Numbered from the stretch's first letter, positions 43,217 to 52,022 are shown. The stretch: DNA of 64,000 nucleotides from Poindextera sp036494815 (GCA_036494815.1 DASXNV010000004.1:6859-70858); one strand, 5' to 3'. Notes: generated by a model from the sequence alone, not told the origin. Numbers and translations: made by a program.

Positions 43217-44128
43217 GTGCGTTACCGCCCCCTCGGCGTGACGGGAACGGTGGTCTCGGCCCTATCCCTGGTGCTGCGGGACAGTCAGGCGCGGTCACGC
43301 GTCCAGGACTGGGAGGAGTTGGTCTATGCGGCGCTGGAAAACGGGATCAACACCTTTGAGGTGACCGGCCTGAATCCGGCCATCGCCGACGGCCTGGCCC
43401 GGGCCGTCCATTCCATTGAGCGGCGCTTGGTGTTCATCGCCTGGCGCCTGGGCGCCAGTCATCCCCTGAACGGCCAACCGCACCGGGACTTCTCCCCAGA
43501 GGGCCTGCAGCGGAGTGTGGAGGCGGTGCTGGGTCGCACAGGCTTTTCCTATCTGGACGCGATCATCCTCGACGATCCGCGAACCGAAGAGCTGTCGCCC
43601 CATGCGCTCGGCAGGCTGAAGGATTTTCGCGCCACCGGCCGGGTCCGGCGGCTGGGGGTCGCCGGCCAGGACGACGCCATGGACGCCTATATCACCACCG
43701 GCGCCTTCGACATCATGTGTACGCCATTCAGCCTGGTTTCGGGCTGGAAGGAGCGGCTGCGGCTAAAGGCCGCCATCGACCAGGACATGGCCATCCTTGG
43801 CTATGACTTCCATCCCGAACGTTTCCAAAGCGGCCAGGCGGCGGCGACCTCCGCCAAGCCGGGCCTGTCCGGCGCCCATCCCCTGGCGGGCGCGGGCACC
43901 TACGCCTTTCTCGACAAGACGCCGAACTGGACAGCCGAACGCATCTGCCTGGCCTATGCCCTGACCGAGCCGGCCCTGGCCAGCGTGCAGATCGCCACCG
44001 ATCGGCCCGACCGGCTGGCTGAACTGGCCGCCGTAGCCGAAAGTGAGCTGCCCCCTGGCGCGGCCGCCCAGATCGAAATGGCGCGCTTTGCGCCCGCCCC
44101 GACCAATGATCGCACCCGCAGAGCTTGA
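43217..44128 (+). CDS. Aldo/keto-reductase-fold protein lacking the catalytic tetrad
   Basis: A 303-aa protein from a GTG start 5 bp after bolA. N-terminal MRYRPLGVTGTVVSALSLVL, ALENGINTFEVTG, and LGRTGFSYLDAIILDDPR align with the AKR barrel, as does RLKDFRATGRVRRLGVAGQ. However the usual GINFFDTAxxYG motif reads GINTFEVTGLNP, the Lys region reads FIAWRLG and the His region reads IILDDP, so Asp, Tyr, Lys and His of the tetrad are not seen. It may be a non-enzymatic or altered member. Context is the BolA/Grx iron-sulfur pair. Confidence 0.7.
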   Translation: MRYRPLGVTGTVVSALSLVLRDSQARSRVQDWEELVYAALENGINTFEVTGLNPAIADGLARAVHSIERRLVFIAWRLGASHPLNGQPHRDFSPEGLQRSVEAVLGRTGFSYLDAIILDDPRTEELSPHALGRLKDFRATGRVRRLGVAGQDDAMDAYITTGAFDIMCTPFSLVSGWKERLRLKAAIDQDMAILGYDFHPERFQSGQAAATSAKPGLSGAHPLAGAGTYAFLDKTPNWTAERICLAYALTEPALASVQIATDRPDRLAELAAVAESELPPGAAAQIEMARFAPAPTNDRTRRA

Positions 44129-44187
44129 CCGAGCCCTTCGGGGCGCCTAGCTGAAGGGTCAATTCCTCTTTCGGCGGAGTTCCAGCC

Positions 44188-44538
44188 GTGACCGATCTGT
44201 CCCCCGAAGTCGCCGACAAGGTGTCCGAGTTCATCGCCAAGACCGTGGATGAAAATCCGGTCGTAGTGTTCATGAAGGGCGAGCCCGACCAACCCCGCTG
44301 TGGCTTCTCGGCCGTGGTGGTGCAGATCCTCGATCACCTGGGCGTGGAATATGCCGGGGTGGACGTGCTGCAGAGCGAGCCGCTGCGCCAGGGCATCAAG
44401 GCCTATAGCGACTGGCCGACCATTCCGCAGCTCTATGTGAAGGGCGAATTTGTCGGCGGCTCGGACATCATCCGCCAGATGTTCCAGGCAGGCGAGCTGA
44501 AGACCTTCATGATCGAAAAAGGCGTCCTGGCCGAATAG
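44188..44538 (+). CDS. grxD: Monothiol glutaredoxin (Grx4/GrxD)
   Basis: A 116-aa monothiol glutaredoxin that binds [2Fe-2S] clusters and partners BolA. The active site reads KGEPDQPRCGFSA (CGFS). WPTIPQLYVKGEFVGGSDI contains the cis-Pro and glutathione-binding residues. GTG start with GGCGGAG upstream. It ends 7 bp before a thioesterase gene, probably in the same transcript. Confidence 0.95.
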   Translation: MTDLSPEVADKVSEFIAKTVDENPVVVFMKGEPDQPRCGFSAVVVQILDHLGVEYAGVDVLQSEPLRQGIKAYSDWPTIPQLYVKGEFVGGSDIIRQMFQAGELKTFMIEKGVLAE

Positions 44539-44545
44539 GCCGTGG

Positions 44546-44959
44546 ATGAAGCCGCTCGAGCCGCCGGCGGGCCAGCAGGTCTTTTCTTTTCCCATCGATC
44601 CCGCCGCTGACGATTTCGACGTCAACGGCCATGTGAACAACGTCGTCTATGTGCGCTGGGTTCAGGAGGCGGCCACCGCCCATTGGAGCGCCCGCATGGA
44701 CGCGGACGAGCAGGACGCCTGGGCCTGGGTCGTGCTGCGGCACGAGATCGACTATCGCCGCCCGCTCCTGCCGGGTGAGACCTCTCAGATCCGCACCTGG
44801 GTTGGCCCGCGCCATGGCGCCCGCTTTATCCGCTATGTGCGCATCGACGGCCCGGACGGCGAGGTCTGCGCCCAGGCTACGTCCGAGTGGTGCCTGATCG
44901 ATGCGGCGAGCCGCCGCCCGACCCGCGTGCCCGATTGGATGGCCGAGCGTTTTGGGTAG
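44546..44959 (+). CDS. Hot-dog fold acyl-CoA thioesterase
   Basis: A 137-aa 4HBT-type thioesterase. DDFDVNGHVNNVVYVRWVQE is the typical active-site helix region with Asp, and the rest (EIDYRRPLLPGE, RTWVGPRHGARFI) matches the hot-dog strands. Such enzymes hydrolyse acyl-CoA thioesters; the chain length is not deducible. It follows grxD by 7 bp. Confidence 0.85.
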   Translation: MKPLEPPAGQQVFSFPIDPAADDFDVNGHVNNVVYVRWVQEAATAHWSARMDADEQDAWAWVVLRHEIDYRRPLLPGETSQIRTWVGPRHGARFIRYVRIDGPDGEVCAQATSEWCLIDAASRRPTRVPDWMAERFG

Positions 44960-44968
44960 GACGGCCGC

Positions 44969-45207
44969 TCAAAAGAGTCCCAACGCCTTCAAACTCGCCA
45001 CGCCCTCGCGCCCCACCACCAGAGGGTCGTGGACGGCGATGTTCAGCGCCCGCCCAGCCTGCGCCACCTGCCTGGTCATGGCCACCTCCGGACCGGACGG
45101 GGTCGGGTCGCCGGAAGGGTGGCGCAGCAGGATCACCGATGAGGCCGACAGCTTCAACGCCCGGCGCATGACCTCGGCGTAGCCGGGCTGCTGGGACGGC
45201 GCGTCGC
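44969..45207 (-). pseudogene. radC: radC remnant (C-terminal JAB/MPN fragment)
   Basis: About 78 codons match only the C-terminal part of RadC: PGYAEVMRRALKLSASSVIL, RHPSGDPTPSG, and LNIAVHDPLVVGREGVASLK. The N-terminal two thirds is absent: the frame runs straight into the end of map. The metal-binding HNHPSGDPTPSxxD motif has lost the first His (LRH instead of HNH) and the final Asp (GPE). An ATG at 45169 could make a 66-aa peptide, but function is unlikely. Confidence 0.75.
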
Positions 45208-46032
45208 TCAGGCGGTGGTCGGGCGGTAGAGGCCGGCGGGGGACTGGGTGAAGATCTCCAGCCCGTCCTCGGTGATCCCCACCGAATGCTCGGCCTGGGC
45301 CGACAGGGACTTGTCGCGGGTCACCGCCGTCCAGCCGTCGGACAAAAGCTTCACCTGCGGCTTGCCGAGATTGACCATGGGCTCGATGGTGAAGAACATG
45401 CCTGGCTTCAGCACCTCGCCCTCGCCCTTGCGGCCAAAGTGCAGGATGTTGGGATTGTCGTGGAACACCTGGCCCAGGCCGTGGCCGCAGAAATCGCGCA
45501 CCACCGAGCAGCGCTGGTTTTCCACATAGGACTGGATGGCGTAGCCGATATCGCCCAGCCGCGCGCCGGGCTTGGCCGCCGCCAGGCCGCGGTCCAGAGC
45601 TTCATAGGTGATGTCCACCAAGCGCCTGGCGCGGGTCGGCACATCGCCCACCAGGTACATGCGGCTGGTGTCGCCGTGCCAGCCGTCGATGATCACCGTC
45701 ACGTCGATATTGGCGATCTCGCCATCGCGCAGGGTCCGCGAGCTGGGAATGCCGTGGCAGACCACGTGGCCCGGCGAGATGCAAACCGTCTTGGAATAGC
45801 CCCGGTAATAGAGGCAGGCGGGCAGGGCCCCGTGATCCAGGGTGAACTCCCGCGCCAGCCGGTCCAGCTCGTCGGTGACCACGCCCGGTTTGACATAGGG
45901 GGTCAGCATGTCGAGGCACTCGGCCGCCACCTTGCCGGCGCGGCGCATGCCCTCGAAATCCTCCGGCTTGTGGATCTTGATCCCCGATGTGCGCCGGGCC
46001 ACGGGGGCGTCCAGGCCTGCAAGATCGTTCAT
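45208..46032 (-). CDS. map: Methionine aminopeptidase type I
   Basis: Map removes the initiator methionine. It is 274 aa. Metal ligands and surrounding motifs are present: NIDVTVIIDGWHGDTSRMYL (Asp-Asp), CGHGLGQVFHDNPNI (His), FFTIEPMVN (Glu) and AEHSVGIT (Glu). An N-terminal 20-residue extension precedes the conserved IKIHKPEDFEGMRRAG. It abuts the radC remnant downstream. Start ATG 46032. Confidence 0.95.
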   Translation of the reverse strand: MNDLAGLDAPVARRTSGIKIHKPEDFEGMRRAGKVAAECLDMLTPYVKPGVVTDELDRLAREFTLDHGALPACLYYRGYSKTVCISPGHVVCHGIPSSRTLRDGEIANIDVTVIIDGWHGDTSRMYLVGDVPTRARRLVDITYEALDRGLAAAKPGARLGDIGYAIQSYVENQRCSVVRDFCGHGLGQVFHDNPNILHFGRKGEGEVLKPGMFFTIEPMVNLGKPQVKLLSDGWTAVTRDKSLSAQAEHSVGITEDGLEIFTQSPAGLYRPTTA

Positions 46033-46131
46033 GGCTGTCTCGTCAGTCTAAAACTGCTCGGCCGGGCGATGAAGGGCGCGGCGGCCGAGGGGAATGATGT
46101 CGGTCTAATGTCGCCATCCTAGCACGAAACT

Positions 46132-46848
46132 TCAACTCTTGACGAAGAAGCCCCCGGGCGCGGAAGCCCAGCCGAACTTTTCGATCCGGGGGACCTTGCC
46201 CTTGAAGAAGGTTTCCACCGCTTCGGACTCGCCCGGCCATTCACGGATGGCGTACTCGTCGAACAGAACCACTCCGCCGGTGAGAAGGCGGGGCCAGAAG
46301 GCCTCCAGCGCCGCCAGGGTCGGTTCATAGAGATCCATGTCCAGATGCAGCAGCGAGATGCGCATGCCGGTATGCTCGGCCGCGTAGGCGCCTGCGGTCT
46401 GGCACACATCGCCGTCGATCAATTCCACGCGCGCCCGCTGGGGCACGAAACTGTCGGCGTTGAAGGCGTCAACCAGGGCGAAAAGGGTGTCGCGGAACTG
46501 GGCCGGGTTCCAGCCCTCGGCGGTATTGCCGACCCGCGCGTCCAGGCCGTCCTTTTCCGAGCGATCGGCCAGGCCGCGGAAATGATCGAAGCCCAGCACC
46601 TTGCGGGTGCGGTCGCCGGGACAGAAGGTCTCCAGAAAGCGGGCGAAGGTCAGCAGCGAAGCGCCTTTGTAGACCCCGCACTCGACGATATCGCCCGGCA
46701 GGTCGCGCACCATTTGGAACACCTCATAGTGGGCGAAGGCTTTCATGAAGTGCATGCGCCGGCCGAACGAGGCCAGGTTGGCGATCAGGTCGTGATCGTC
46801 CAGGTGCTGTTTCAACAGGGCGCGCAGGGTCTCGTCCGCGGGGATCAT
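46132..46848 (-). CDS. TylF/MycF-like SAM-dependent O-methyltransferase
   Basis: A 238-aa class I methyltransferase of the TylF (macrocin O-methyltransferase) family, which methylates sugar hydroxyls. DLPGDIVECGVYKGASLLTF is SAM motif I, KVLGFDHFRGL follows, and LLHLDMDLYEPTLAAL contains the metal-binding Asp pair of this family. VVLFDEYAIREWPGE is also conserved. It overlaps the upstream PhyH gene by one base, so the two are coupled. A role in modifying a surface glycan or small molecule is inference. Confidence 0.85.
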   Translation of the reverse strand: MIPADETLRALLKQHLDDHDLIANLASFGRRMHFMKAFAHYEVFQMVRDLPGDIVECGVYKGASLLTFARFLETFCPGDRTRKVLGFDHFRGLADRSEKDGLDARVGNTAEGWNPAQFRDTLFALVDAFNADSFVPQRARVELIDGDVCQTAGAYAAEHTGMRISLLHLDMDLYEPTLAALEAFWPRLLTGGVVLFDEYAIREWPGESEAVETFFKGKVPRIEKFGWASAPGGFFVKS

Positions 46849-47684
46849 CAGACTTCCTCGTATTCGATCAGATGGGGGTGCAGCGCCTTGAAGCTGTCGA
46901 AGCCGTCCACGCGCCGGTGACGCCAGTCGCGCGCGATCACTTCGGGCGCCAACAGGTCGCCGAAGCGGACCTGGATGGAATAGCGATGGCGCGGGCCGGG
47001 ATTGAAGCCCGAGCGGTGGACCAGCCGGTTGTGGAACAGGGCCACATCGCCGGGGTCCAGGCTCAGGGTCTCGGCGTCGGCCTCGAAACCTTCTTGCAGG
47101 CGGGCGGCGATGAAGGCGTCGCGTGTGCCCAGACTGCGGCCCTCGGCGTCACGCTTGAAGCGGATCTCCACCGGATGGATGCGGTCGGACAGGCGCGGAG
47201 CGATATCGATGGCGCCGTTGGCCGGGCTGGCCGGGGTCAGGGGCGCCCAGGCGGTGACGAAGCGATCGGACAGCATGTTGTAGGGATAGTCCTGGTGCCA
47301 GCGGAACCCACGCCAATGCTCGCCGGCCATATCCAGGCGAAAGACGGCGTGCTGGAACGGCGAATGCAGGCGCTCGGCGCCGATCATGGCCGCGGCGGCG
47401 GCCTGCAGTTCAGGGGCGGTGATGATGTTGCAAAAGGCGGTGGTTTCGCGAAAAGCGTCATAGACCACCCCCAGCCGCGCCCGATCCTTGGCTTTCAGCC
47501 GGTCCACCCGGGCGTCCAGGTCGCCTGCGCCAGGCTCGCCTGCGGCGGTGTCGATGAGATCGATCAATGTCGCGACCGCCTCGTCGATCAACGCCCTGGG
47601 AATCAGGCCGCGCTCCAGCCGCAGCAGGCCGTTATCGGGTCCTGGGTCGGCGTTAGGGGCGGCTTGGGGAGCTGGGCTGGGCAT
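46848..47684 (-). CDS. Phytanoyl-CoA dioxygenase (PhyH) family protein
   Basis: A 278-aa Fe(II)/2-oxoglutarate oxygenase-like protein. FRWHQDYPYNMLSD carries the His-x-Asp iron ligands, and FHNRLVHRSGFNPGPRHRYS carries the distal His and the 2OG-binding Arg. ATG 47684 (MPSPAPQ) is preferred over read-through to 47765. It is coupled to the TylF-like methyltransferase and divergent from a second PhyH-like gene. Substrate unknown. Confidence 0.82.
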   Translation of the reverse strand: MPSPAPQAAPNADPGPDNGLLRLERGLIPRALIDEAVATLIDLIDTAAGEPGAGDLDARVDRLKAKDRARLGVVYDAFRETTAFCNIITAPELQAAAAAMIGAERLHSPFQHAVFRLDMAGEHWRGFRWHQDYPYNMLSDRFVTAWAPLTPASPANGAIDIAPRLSDRIHPVEIRFKRDAEGRSLGTRDAFIAARLQEGFEADAETLSLDPGDVALFHNRLVHRSGFNPGPRHRYSIQVRFGDLLAPEVIARDWRHRRVDGFDSFKALHPHLIEYEEV

Positions 47685-47840
47685 GATCCGCGCCGAGGCT
47701 AGAGAGGACTCGTTAAGGATAGCTTTGAACCCACGTCGCAGGCGCGTCGCACGTGCCACAGGCATGACTTTAGGTCACGTTAACCCAGATGCGAAACCCT
47801 TAGGGCCGGACTCACCTTCCGCTTCGACCTGGGACATTGC

Positions 47841-48770
47841 ATGGACTTCGGGCAGACGATTGTGGCGGCGCCCGCGGTTCTGCGGGATTTCGTCGAATTT
47901 GGCCGGCACTTTCTGGATGAGCCGTTGGACGCCGGCGAGGCCGGCGGCCTGCTGGCCGCCATCCACCAGAACCGCCGTTTCGACGGATCGCTGTTCATGG
48001 ACGAGGCCGACTTCCTGGCTGATCCGCAATATACTGGGGTCAATCCGCGGCTGGGGCGCAACCTGCTAGACCGCTTCGAAGACCGCCTGGGCTTTGTGGA
48101 GCAGGCCGAGCCGATCACCTCGGCCCTGACCACGCTTCTGGGCTCGGACTACGAGATCCTGAACCGCAAGATCGTCTGCGGCGTGCCGGAAAGCGTGATC
48201 CCCCAGTGGGTCAAGACCAAGATCGGCGGTGATCTGGTCAATAATCTCGGCCCCTATGTGCGGCCGGAATATCGCGACATCACCTATTTCTACGGCATCG
48301 ACTTCCATCAGGACCTGATCGATTTCAAGGACCGCGACGCCGACTTCGTCACCCTCTATTGCTACCTGCACCCGGTTGCGCGCAGCGACGCGCCCCTGTT
48401 CCTGCTCGATGGCAGCCACCGCCTGGGGGCTACGGTGTTTCCGCACGATCTGGCGCGGACTGGTCCCGATACCTGGCGCTATGGCGATCGGCGTGGGGGC
48501 GAGGTCGAGGTGGGCCAGCGGGTCCTCACCGGCCAGACCGGTTTCACCGCCATCTGGCACGCTTGCACCCTGCACGGCACCCAGCCGGACGCCGCCGATC
48601 ATGAGCGCATCTCGCTGCGCTATCTCATGGCGCGCCGCCCCGGATCGCCGGCGGGGATCGATCAGGTCAACTGGGCTCTGGCCGGCCCCCTGCGTCTGCC
48701 CGGCACGCGTCTGGATCTGGCGGGCGACGGCTCGCCGACCCTGAAGGGCAATATCGTCAACCAGGCCTAG
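47841..48770 (+). CDS. Second PhyH-like Fe(II)/2OG oxygenase
   Basis: A 309-aa protein with DFHQDLIDFKDRDADFVTLY, giving the His-x-Asp iron site near residue 155, and TAIWHACTLHGTQ with the distal His, followed by an Arg-containing strand (ERISLRYLMARR). The fold resembles PhyH, though the N-terminal 90 residues are distinct. It is divergent from 46848-47684; the 156-bp gap probably contains both promoters. Substrate unknown. Confidence 0.75.
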   Translation: MDFGQTIVAAPAVLRDFVEFGRHFLDEPLDAGEAGGLLAAIHQNRRFDGSLFMDEADFLADPQYTGVNPRLGRNLLDRFEDRLGFVEQAEPITSALTTLLGSDYEILNRKIVCGVPESVIPQWVKTKIGGDLVNNLGPYVRPEYRDITYFYGIDFHQDLIDFKDRDADFVTLYCYLHPVARSDAPLFLLDGSHRLGATVFPHDLARTGPDTWRYGDRRGGEVEVGQRVLTGQTGFTAIWHACTLHGTQPDAADHERISLRYLMARRPGSPAGIDQVNWALAGPLRLPGTRLDLAGDGSPTLKGNIVNQA

Positions 48771-49474
48771 ACAGCGCGCCGCCACGGCAGCCGGCGGCTG
48801 ATCCGCACGCCATCTACGGCCACGTCGCACGCATAGATCAGCACCTCGACCCCGGCCTCTGCGGCATGGTCGAGCCCGTTGGCGAAGGCCGGATCGAGTT
48901 CGTAGCAGGCGCAAAAGGCCTCGCAGTCCATGCGCTGAACCACGAACAGCACCACGGCCCGGTCCCCGGCGGCGACCATGGCCGCAAGTTCGCGCAGGTG
49001 CCTGAGCGAGCGCGCCGCCACACAGTCTGGAAACTCCGCCAGGCCAGCCGTCCGCGACAGGTGACAGTTCTTCACCTCCAGCCAGCAGGCCGGCCGTTCC
49101 TCGCTTTGCAGTAGGAAATCGACCCGGCTGGCTTCGCCATAACGCACTTCGGCTCGCACCTGCTCATAGCCGGCCACCTCGCCGATGATCCCCGTCGCCA
49201 GGGCTTCGGCAGTCAGCTTGTTCGGCAGCAGGGTGTTGATCCCCACCAGGGCGCCGTCCGCTTTCACCAGCTGGACGGTGTAGGCCAGCTTGCGTTTGGG
49301 ATCGGGCGAGTGCGACAGCCAGACCTCGAAACCGGGGCTGTTCAGCCCCAGCATGGCCCCGGGATTGGGGCAGTGGGCGGTGATCTCTGTTCCGTCGTCC
49401 AGCACCACATCGGCCAGGAAGCGCTTATAGCGCCGCACCAGAACGCCGTGCGCCAGCGGTTGCGGGAACTGCAT
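48767..49474 (-). CDS. sfsA: SfsA family DNA-binding/sugar fermentation protein
   Basis: A 235-aa SfsA homologue (MQFPQPLAHGVLVRRYKRFL, then CPNPGAMLGLNSPG). VDFLLQSEERPACWLEVKNC shows the PD-(D/E)XK-like Asp-Glu-Lys arrangement proposed for a nuclease fold, and FPDCVAARSLRHLRELAAM follows. In E. coli SfsA was named for a maltose-metabolism effect; its real biochemical role is unsettled. Start 49474 is the conserved N-terminus; upstream codons are not homologous. Convergent with the PhyH gene by 4 bp. Confidence 0.9.
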   Translation of the reverse strand: MQFPQPLAHGVLVRRYKRFLADVVLDDGTEITAHCPNPGAMLGLNSPGFEVWLSHSPDPKRKLAYTVQLVKADGALVGINTLLPNKLTAEALATGIIGEVAGYEQVRAEVRYGEASRVDFLLQSEERPACWLEVKNCHLSRTAGLAEFPDCVAARSLRHLRELAAMVAAGDRAVVLFVVQRMDCEAFCACYELDPAFANGLDHAAEAGVEVLIYACDVAVDGVRISRRLPWRRAV

Positions 49475-49529
49475 GGGAAGCCTAACTCGAAGGGTGACGA
49501 GGAAAGCGGGACCATAGGAGAGCGGCCGG

Positions 49530-50318
49530 GTGAATGCGACAGCTGAGCGGGTGACGGCCGCGGTTCTGATCATCGGCGACGAGATCCTGTCGGGCCGCAC
49601 CCAGGACACCAATCTCAACACCATCGCCAAATATCTCGGAACCCACGGCGTCGACCTGGCCGAGGCGCGTGTGGTGGGCGATATCCAGGACGAGATCGTC
49701 ACGGCGCTCAACGCCCTGCGCGGGCGCTACGACTATGTGCTGACCACCGGCGGCATCGGCCCGACCCACGACGACATCACCGCCGACTGCGTGGCGGCCG
49801 CGTTCGGCGTCAAACTGTACGAGCACCCCGATATCATCGCCATGATGACCGCCCGCTGGCAGGGTGAGCTGAACGCCGCGCGCCGGCGCATGGCGCGGGT
49901 GCCCGAGGGCGGCGAGCTGATCAAGAACCCGGTGGGCGGACCGCCAGGCTTCACGATCGGCAATGTCTTCGTCATGGCCGGCGTACCCCAGGTGATGCGC
50001 GGTATGCTGGAGGATGTGGGCTGGCGGCTGAAGGGTGGGGCGGTGGTGCTGTCGCGCACGGTCCGCGTCGAGGGCTTTGGCGAGGGTGTGATCGCCGAGC
50101 CGCTGGAGCGGGTGGCCAGGGCCCATCCTGCCATGTCGCTGGGCAGCTATCCCTTCTTCAGCCAGGACGGCTATGGTTCGAACCTCGTCCTGCGCGGGCG
50201 CGATGCGGCCGAGCTGGAGACCACCATTGGCGAGTTGGTCGAAGCCCTTGACGGCGCCGGCATCACCGGAGCGATGATCGATCCCCCGCCGCCCGCTGCG
50301 GTGGCGACCAGCGGCTGA
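49530..50318 (+). CDS. CinA-like molybdopterin-binding domain protein
   Basis: A 262-aa protein of the MoaB/Mog fold, the N-terminal part of CinA only: AAVLIIGDEILSGRTQDTN, and TTGGIGPTHDDITADCVA, plus GNVFVMAGVPQVM. The amidase domain of full CinA is absent, as is normal in these shorter homologues. Domain function in this form is poorly defined. GTG start with GGGAGAGCGG-like spacing; divergent from sfsA. Confidence 0.82.
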   Translation: MNATAERVTAAVLIIGDEILSGRTQDTNLNTIAKYLGTHGVDLAEARVVGDIQDEIVTALNALRGRYDYVLTTGGIGPTHDDITADCVAAAFGVKLYEHPDIIAMMTARWQGELNAARRRMARVPEGGELIKNPVGGPPGFTIGNVFVMAGVPQVMRGMLEDVGWRLKGGAVVLSRTVRVEGFGEGVIAEPLERVARAHPAMSLGSYPFFSQDGYGSNLVLRGRDAAELETTIGELVEALDGAGITGAMIDPPPPAAVATSG

Positions 50319-50372
50319 CGAGCGGAGCTCATCCCTCGTCCCTGGCCTGCTCCCTGGGCGACCGCCCCGAAA

Positions 50373-50387
50373 TTAGAACACCCTTAA
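50373..50387 (+). promoter_or_regulatory. CtrA-like site upstream of the chemoreceptor gene
   Basis: TTAG-AACACCC-TTAA matches the Caulobacter CtrA consensus TTAA-N7-TTAA at 7 of 8 positions, followed by CC. It is 79 bp before the ATG at 50466. Chance occurrence is possible. Confidence 0.35.
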
Positions 50388-50465
50388 CCGATTCAGCTCC
50401 TCCTCTTGGTTATGCATTTGGAGCCTGAACCGTGGGCTCGCGCGCGGTCGAGCTGGAGATATCCG

Positions 50466-51968
50466 ATGGGCTTGTTTGGTGGACGTCGCGATCAAACCAA
50501 AGAGCTGGAGCGCATGTCCGAGTTGGAGGCGATGGTTGCGGCCATCAACCGCTCTCAGGCCGTGATCGAGTTCGAGCTCGACGGAACCATCATCACCGCT
50601 AACGACAATTTCCTAAAGACCATGGGCTACACCCTGTCGGAGGTGAAAGGGCGGCATCACAGCATGTTCGTCAGCCCGACCTATGCCCAGAGCGCGGAAT
50701 ACAAAAGCTTCTGGCGATCACTGGGAGAGGGCCGCTATTTCGCCGACAAATACCAGCGGGTCGGCAAGGGCGGCTCGGAGATCTGGATCCAGGGCGCCTA
50801 CAACCCCGTCCTCGACAAGACGGGCCGCCCCTACAAGGTGGTCAAGTTCGCTTCTGACATCACCCAGGTCGAACTCGAGCGGGCCAAGCGCGAAGCCGGC
50901 CGCGAGAGCGAAGAGCAGCAAAATTCCATGGTTTCGGCCCTCGCGGACAGCCTGCAGCGGTTGGCGCGGGGAGACCTGACCGTGCGCATCGACACAGAGT
51001 TTGCCGGCCGCTACCAACAGATCAAGAGCGACTTCAACGAGGCCACCGACAGCCTGCGCGAGGCCATGGGCTCGATCGCGGCGGCGTCAGGCGCCCTGCG
51101 TAGCGGATCGGACGAAATTTCTTCGGCCTCGGACGATCTGTCCCGGCGCACCGAGCAGCAAGCCGCCAGCCTGGAACAGACGGCCGCCGCCCTGGACCAG
51201 ATCACCGCCACGGTGCGCCGCAGCGCCGAGGGGGCCAAGCAGGCCAACGCCGCCGCGTCCGCCGCCAAGACTGACGCTGAGCGCTCCGGCGAGGTCATGG
51301 GCCAGGCCGTGACCGCCATGAGCGAGATCGAACAGAGCTCGGGCAAGATCACCCAGATCATCGGGGTGATCGACGAAATCGCTTTCCAGACCAATCTTCT
51401 AGCCCTCAACGCCGGGGTCGAGGCCGCCCGCGCCGGTGACGCCGGTCGTGGCTTCGCGGTGGTGGCCCAGGAAGTTCGCGCCTTGGCGCAACGCTCCGCC
51501 GACGCGGCCAAGGAGATCAAGTCCCTGATCGCCAGCAGTTCCGAACAGGTGCAGCGCGGCGTGCGCCTGGTGGGTGACACGGGGCAGGCCCTGGGCGGGA
51601 TCGTCGCCAAGGTTGGCGAGATCGACGCCCTGATCGCCGAAATCGCCTTGTCGTCCCAGGAGCAGGCTACTGGCCTTAGCCAGGTCAACACCGCGGTCAA
51701 CCAGATGGATCAGGTGACTCAGCAGAACGCCGCCATGGTCGAGGAAGCCACCGCCGCCGCCGCTGGCCTCAAGTCCGAGGCGGTGGTGCTGAGCGACCTG
51801 GTCAGCCGCTTTCAGACAGGCGCTGAACGTTACCAGGCGCGACCGGAGGTGGCCCGGCCCGGCCGTCACACCCCAGCCCGCAACCCGGTGGCCCAGGCCC
51901 AGGCCAGGATCGCGGCCTCGGTGCGCTCGGGCGGCGGCAAGCCATCCGGCAATTGGGAAGAATTCTAG
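50466..51968 (+). CDS. Soluble methyl-accepting chemotaxis protein with PAS domain
   Basis: A 500-aa chemoreceptor with no transmembrane segments. PAS domain residues about 20-135 (AVIEFELDGTIITANDNFLK, KTGRPYKVVKFASDIT). A HAMP-like helix pair (LARGDLTVRIDTEFAGRYQ) follows, then a signalling domain with hairpin tip DEIAFQTNLLALNAGVEAAR. The C-terminus reads GNWEEF, resembling the NWxxF tether for CheR/CheB. ATG 50466 has GGAG upstream; the alternative 50406 is weaker. cheW follows 54 bp on. Confidence 0.9.
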   Translation: MGLFGGRRDQTKELERMSELEAMVAAINRSQAVIEFELDGTIITANDNFLKTMGYTLSEVKGRHHSMFVSPTYAQSAEYKSFWRSLGEGRYFADKYQRVGKGGSEIWIQGAYNPVLDKTGRPYKVVKFASDITQVELERAKREAGRESEEQQNSMVSALADSLQRLARGDLTVRIDTEFAGRYQQIKSDFNEATDSLREAMGSIAAASGALRSGSDEISSASDDLSRRTEQQAASLEQTAAALDQITATVRRSAEGAKQANAAASAAKTDAERSGEVMGQAVTAMSEIEQSSGKITQIIGVIDEIAFQTNLLALNAGVEAARAGDAGRGFAVVAQEVRALAQRSADAAKEIKSLIASSSEQVQRGVRLVGDTGQALGGIVAKVGEIDALIAEIALSSQEQATGLSQVNTAVNQMDQVTQQNAAMVEEATAAAAGLKSEAVVLSDLVSRFQTGAERYQARPEVARPGRHTPARNPVAQAQARIAASVRSGGGKPSGNWEEF

Positions 51969-52022
51969 CGTGATCGAGCCTCACCGCCCCATCGCCCCAT
52001 CCGTTCACAAGGACCTGCGCAG

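Noticed and set aside
46132..48770. Complete biosynthetic gene cluster
   Set aside because: Only tailoring-type enzymes are present; no core synthase, carrier protein, regulator or exporter is adjacent.
50175..50190. tRNA T-arm-like GGTTCGAACC
   Set aside because: It is within the CinA-like coding frame and no acceptor or anticodon stems fit around it. No tRNA was found in the window.
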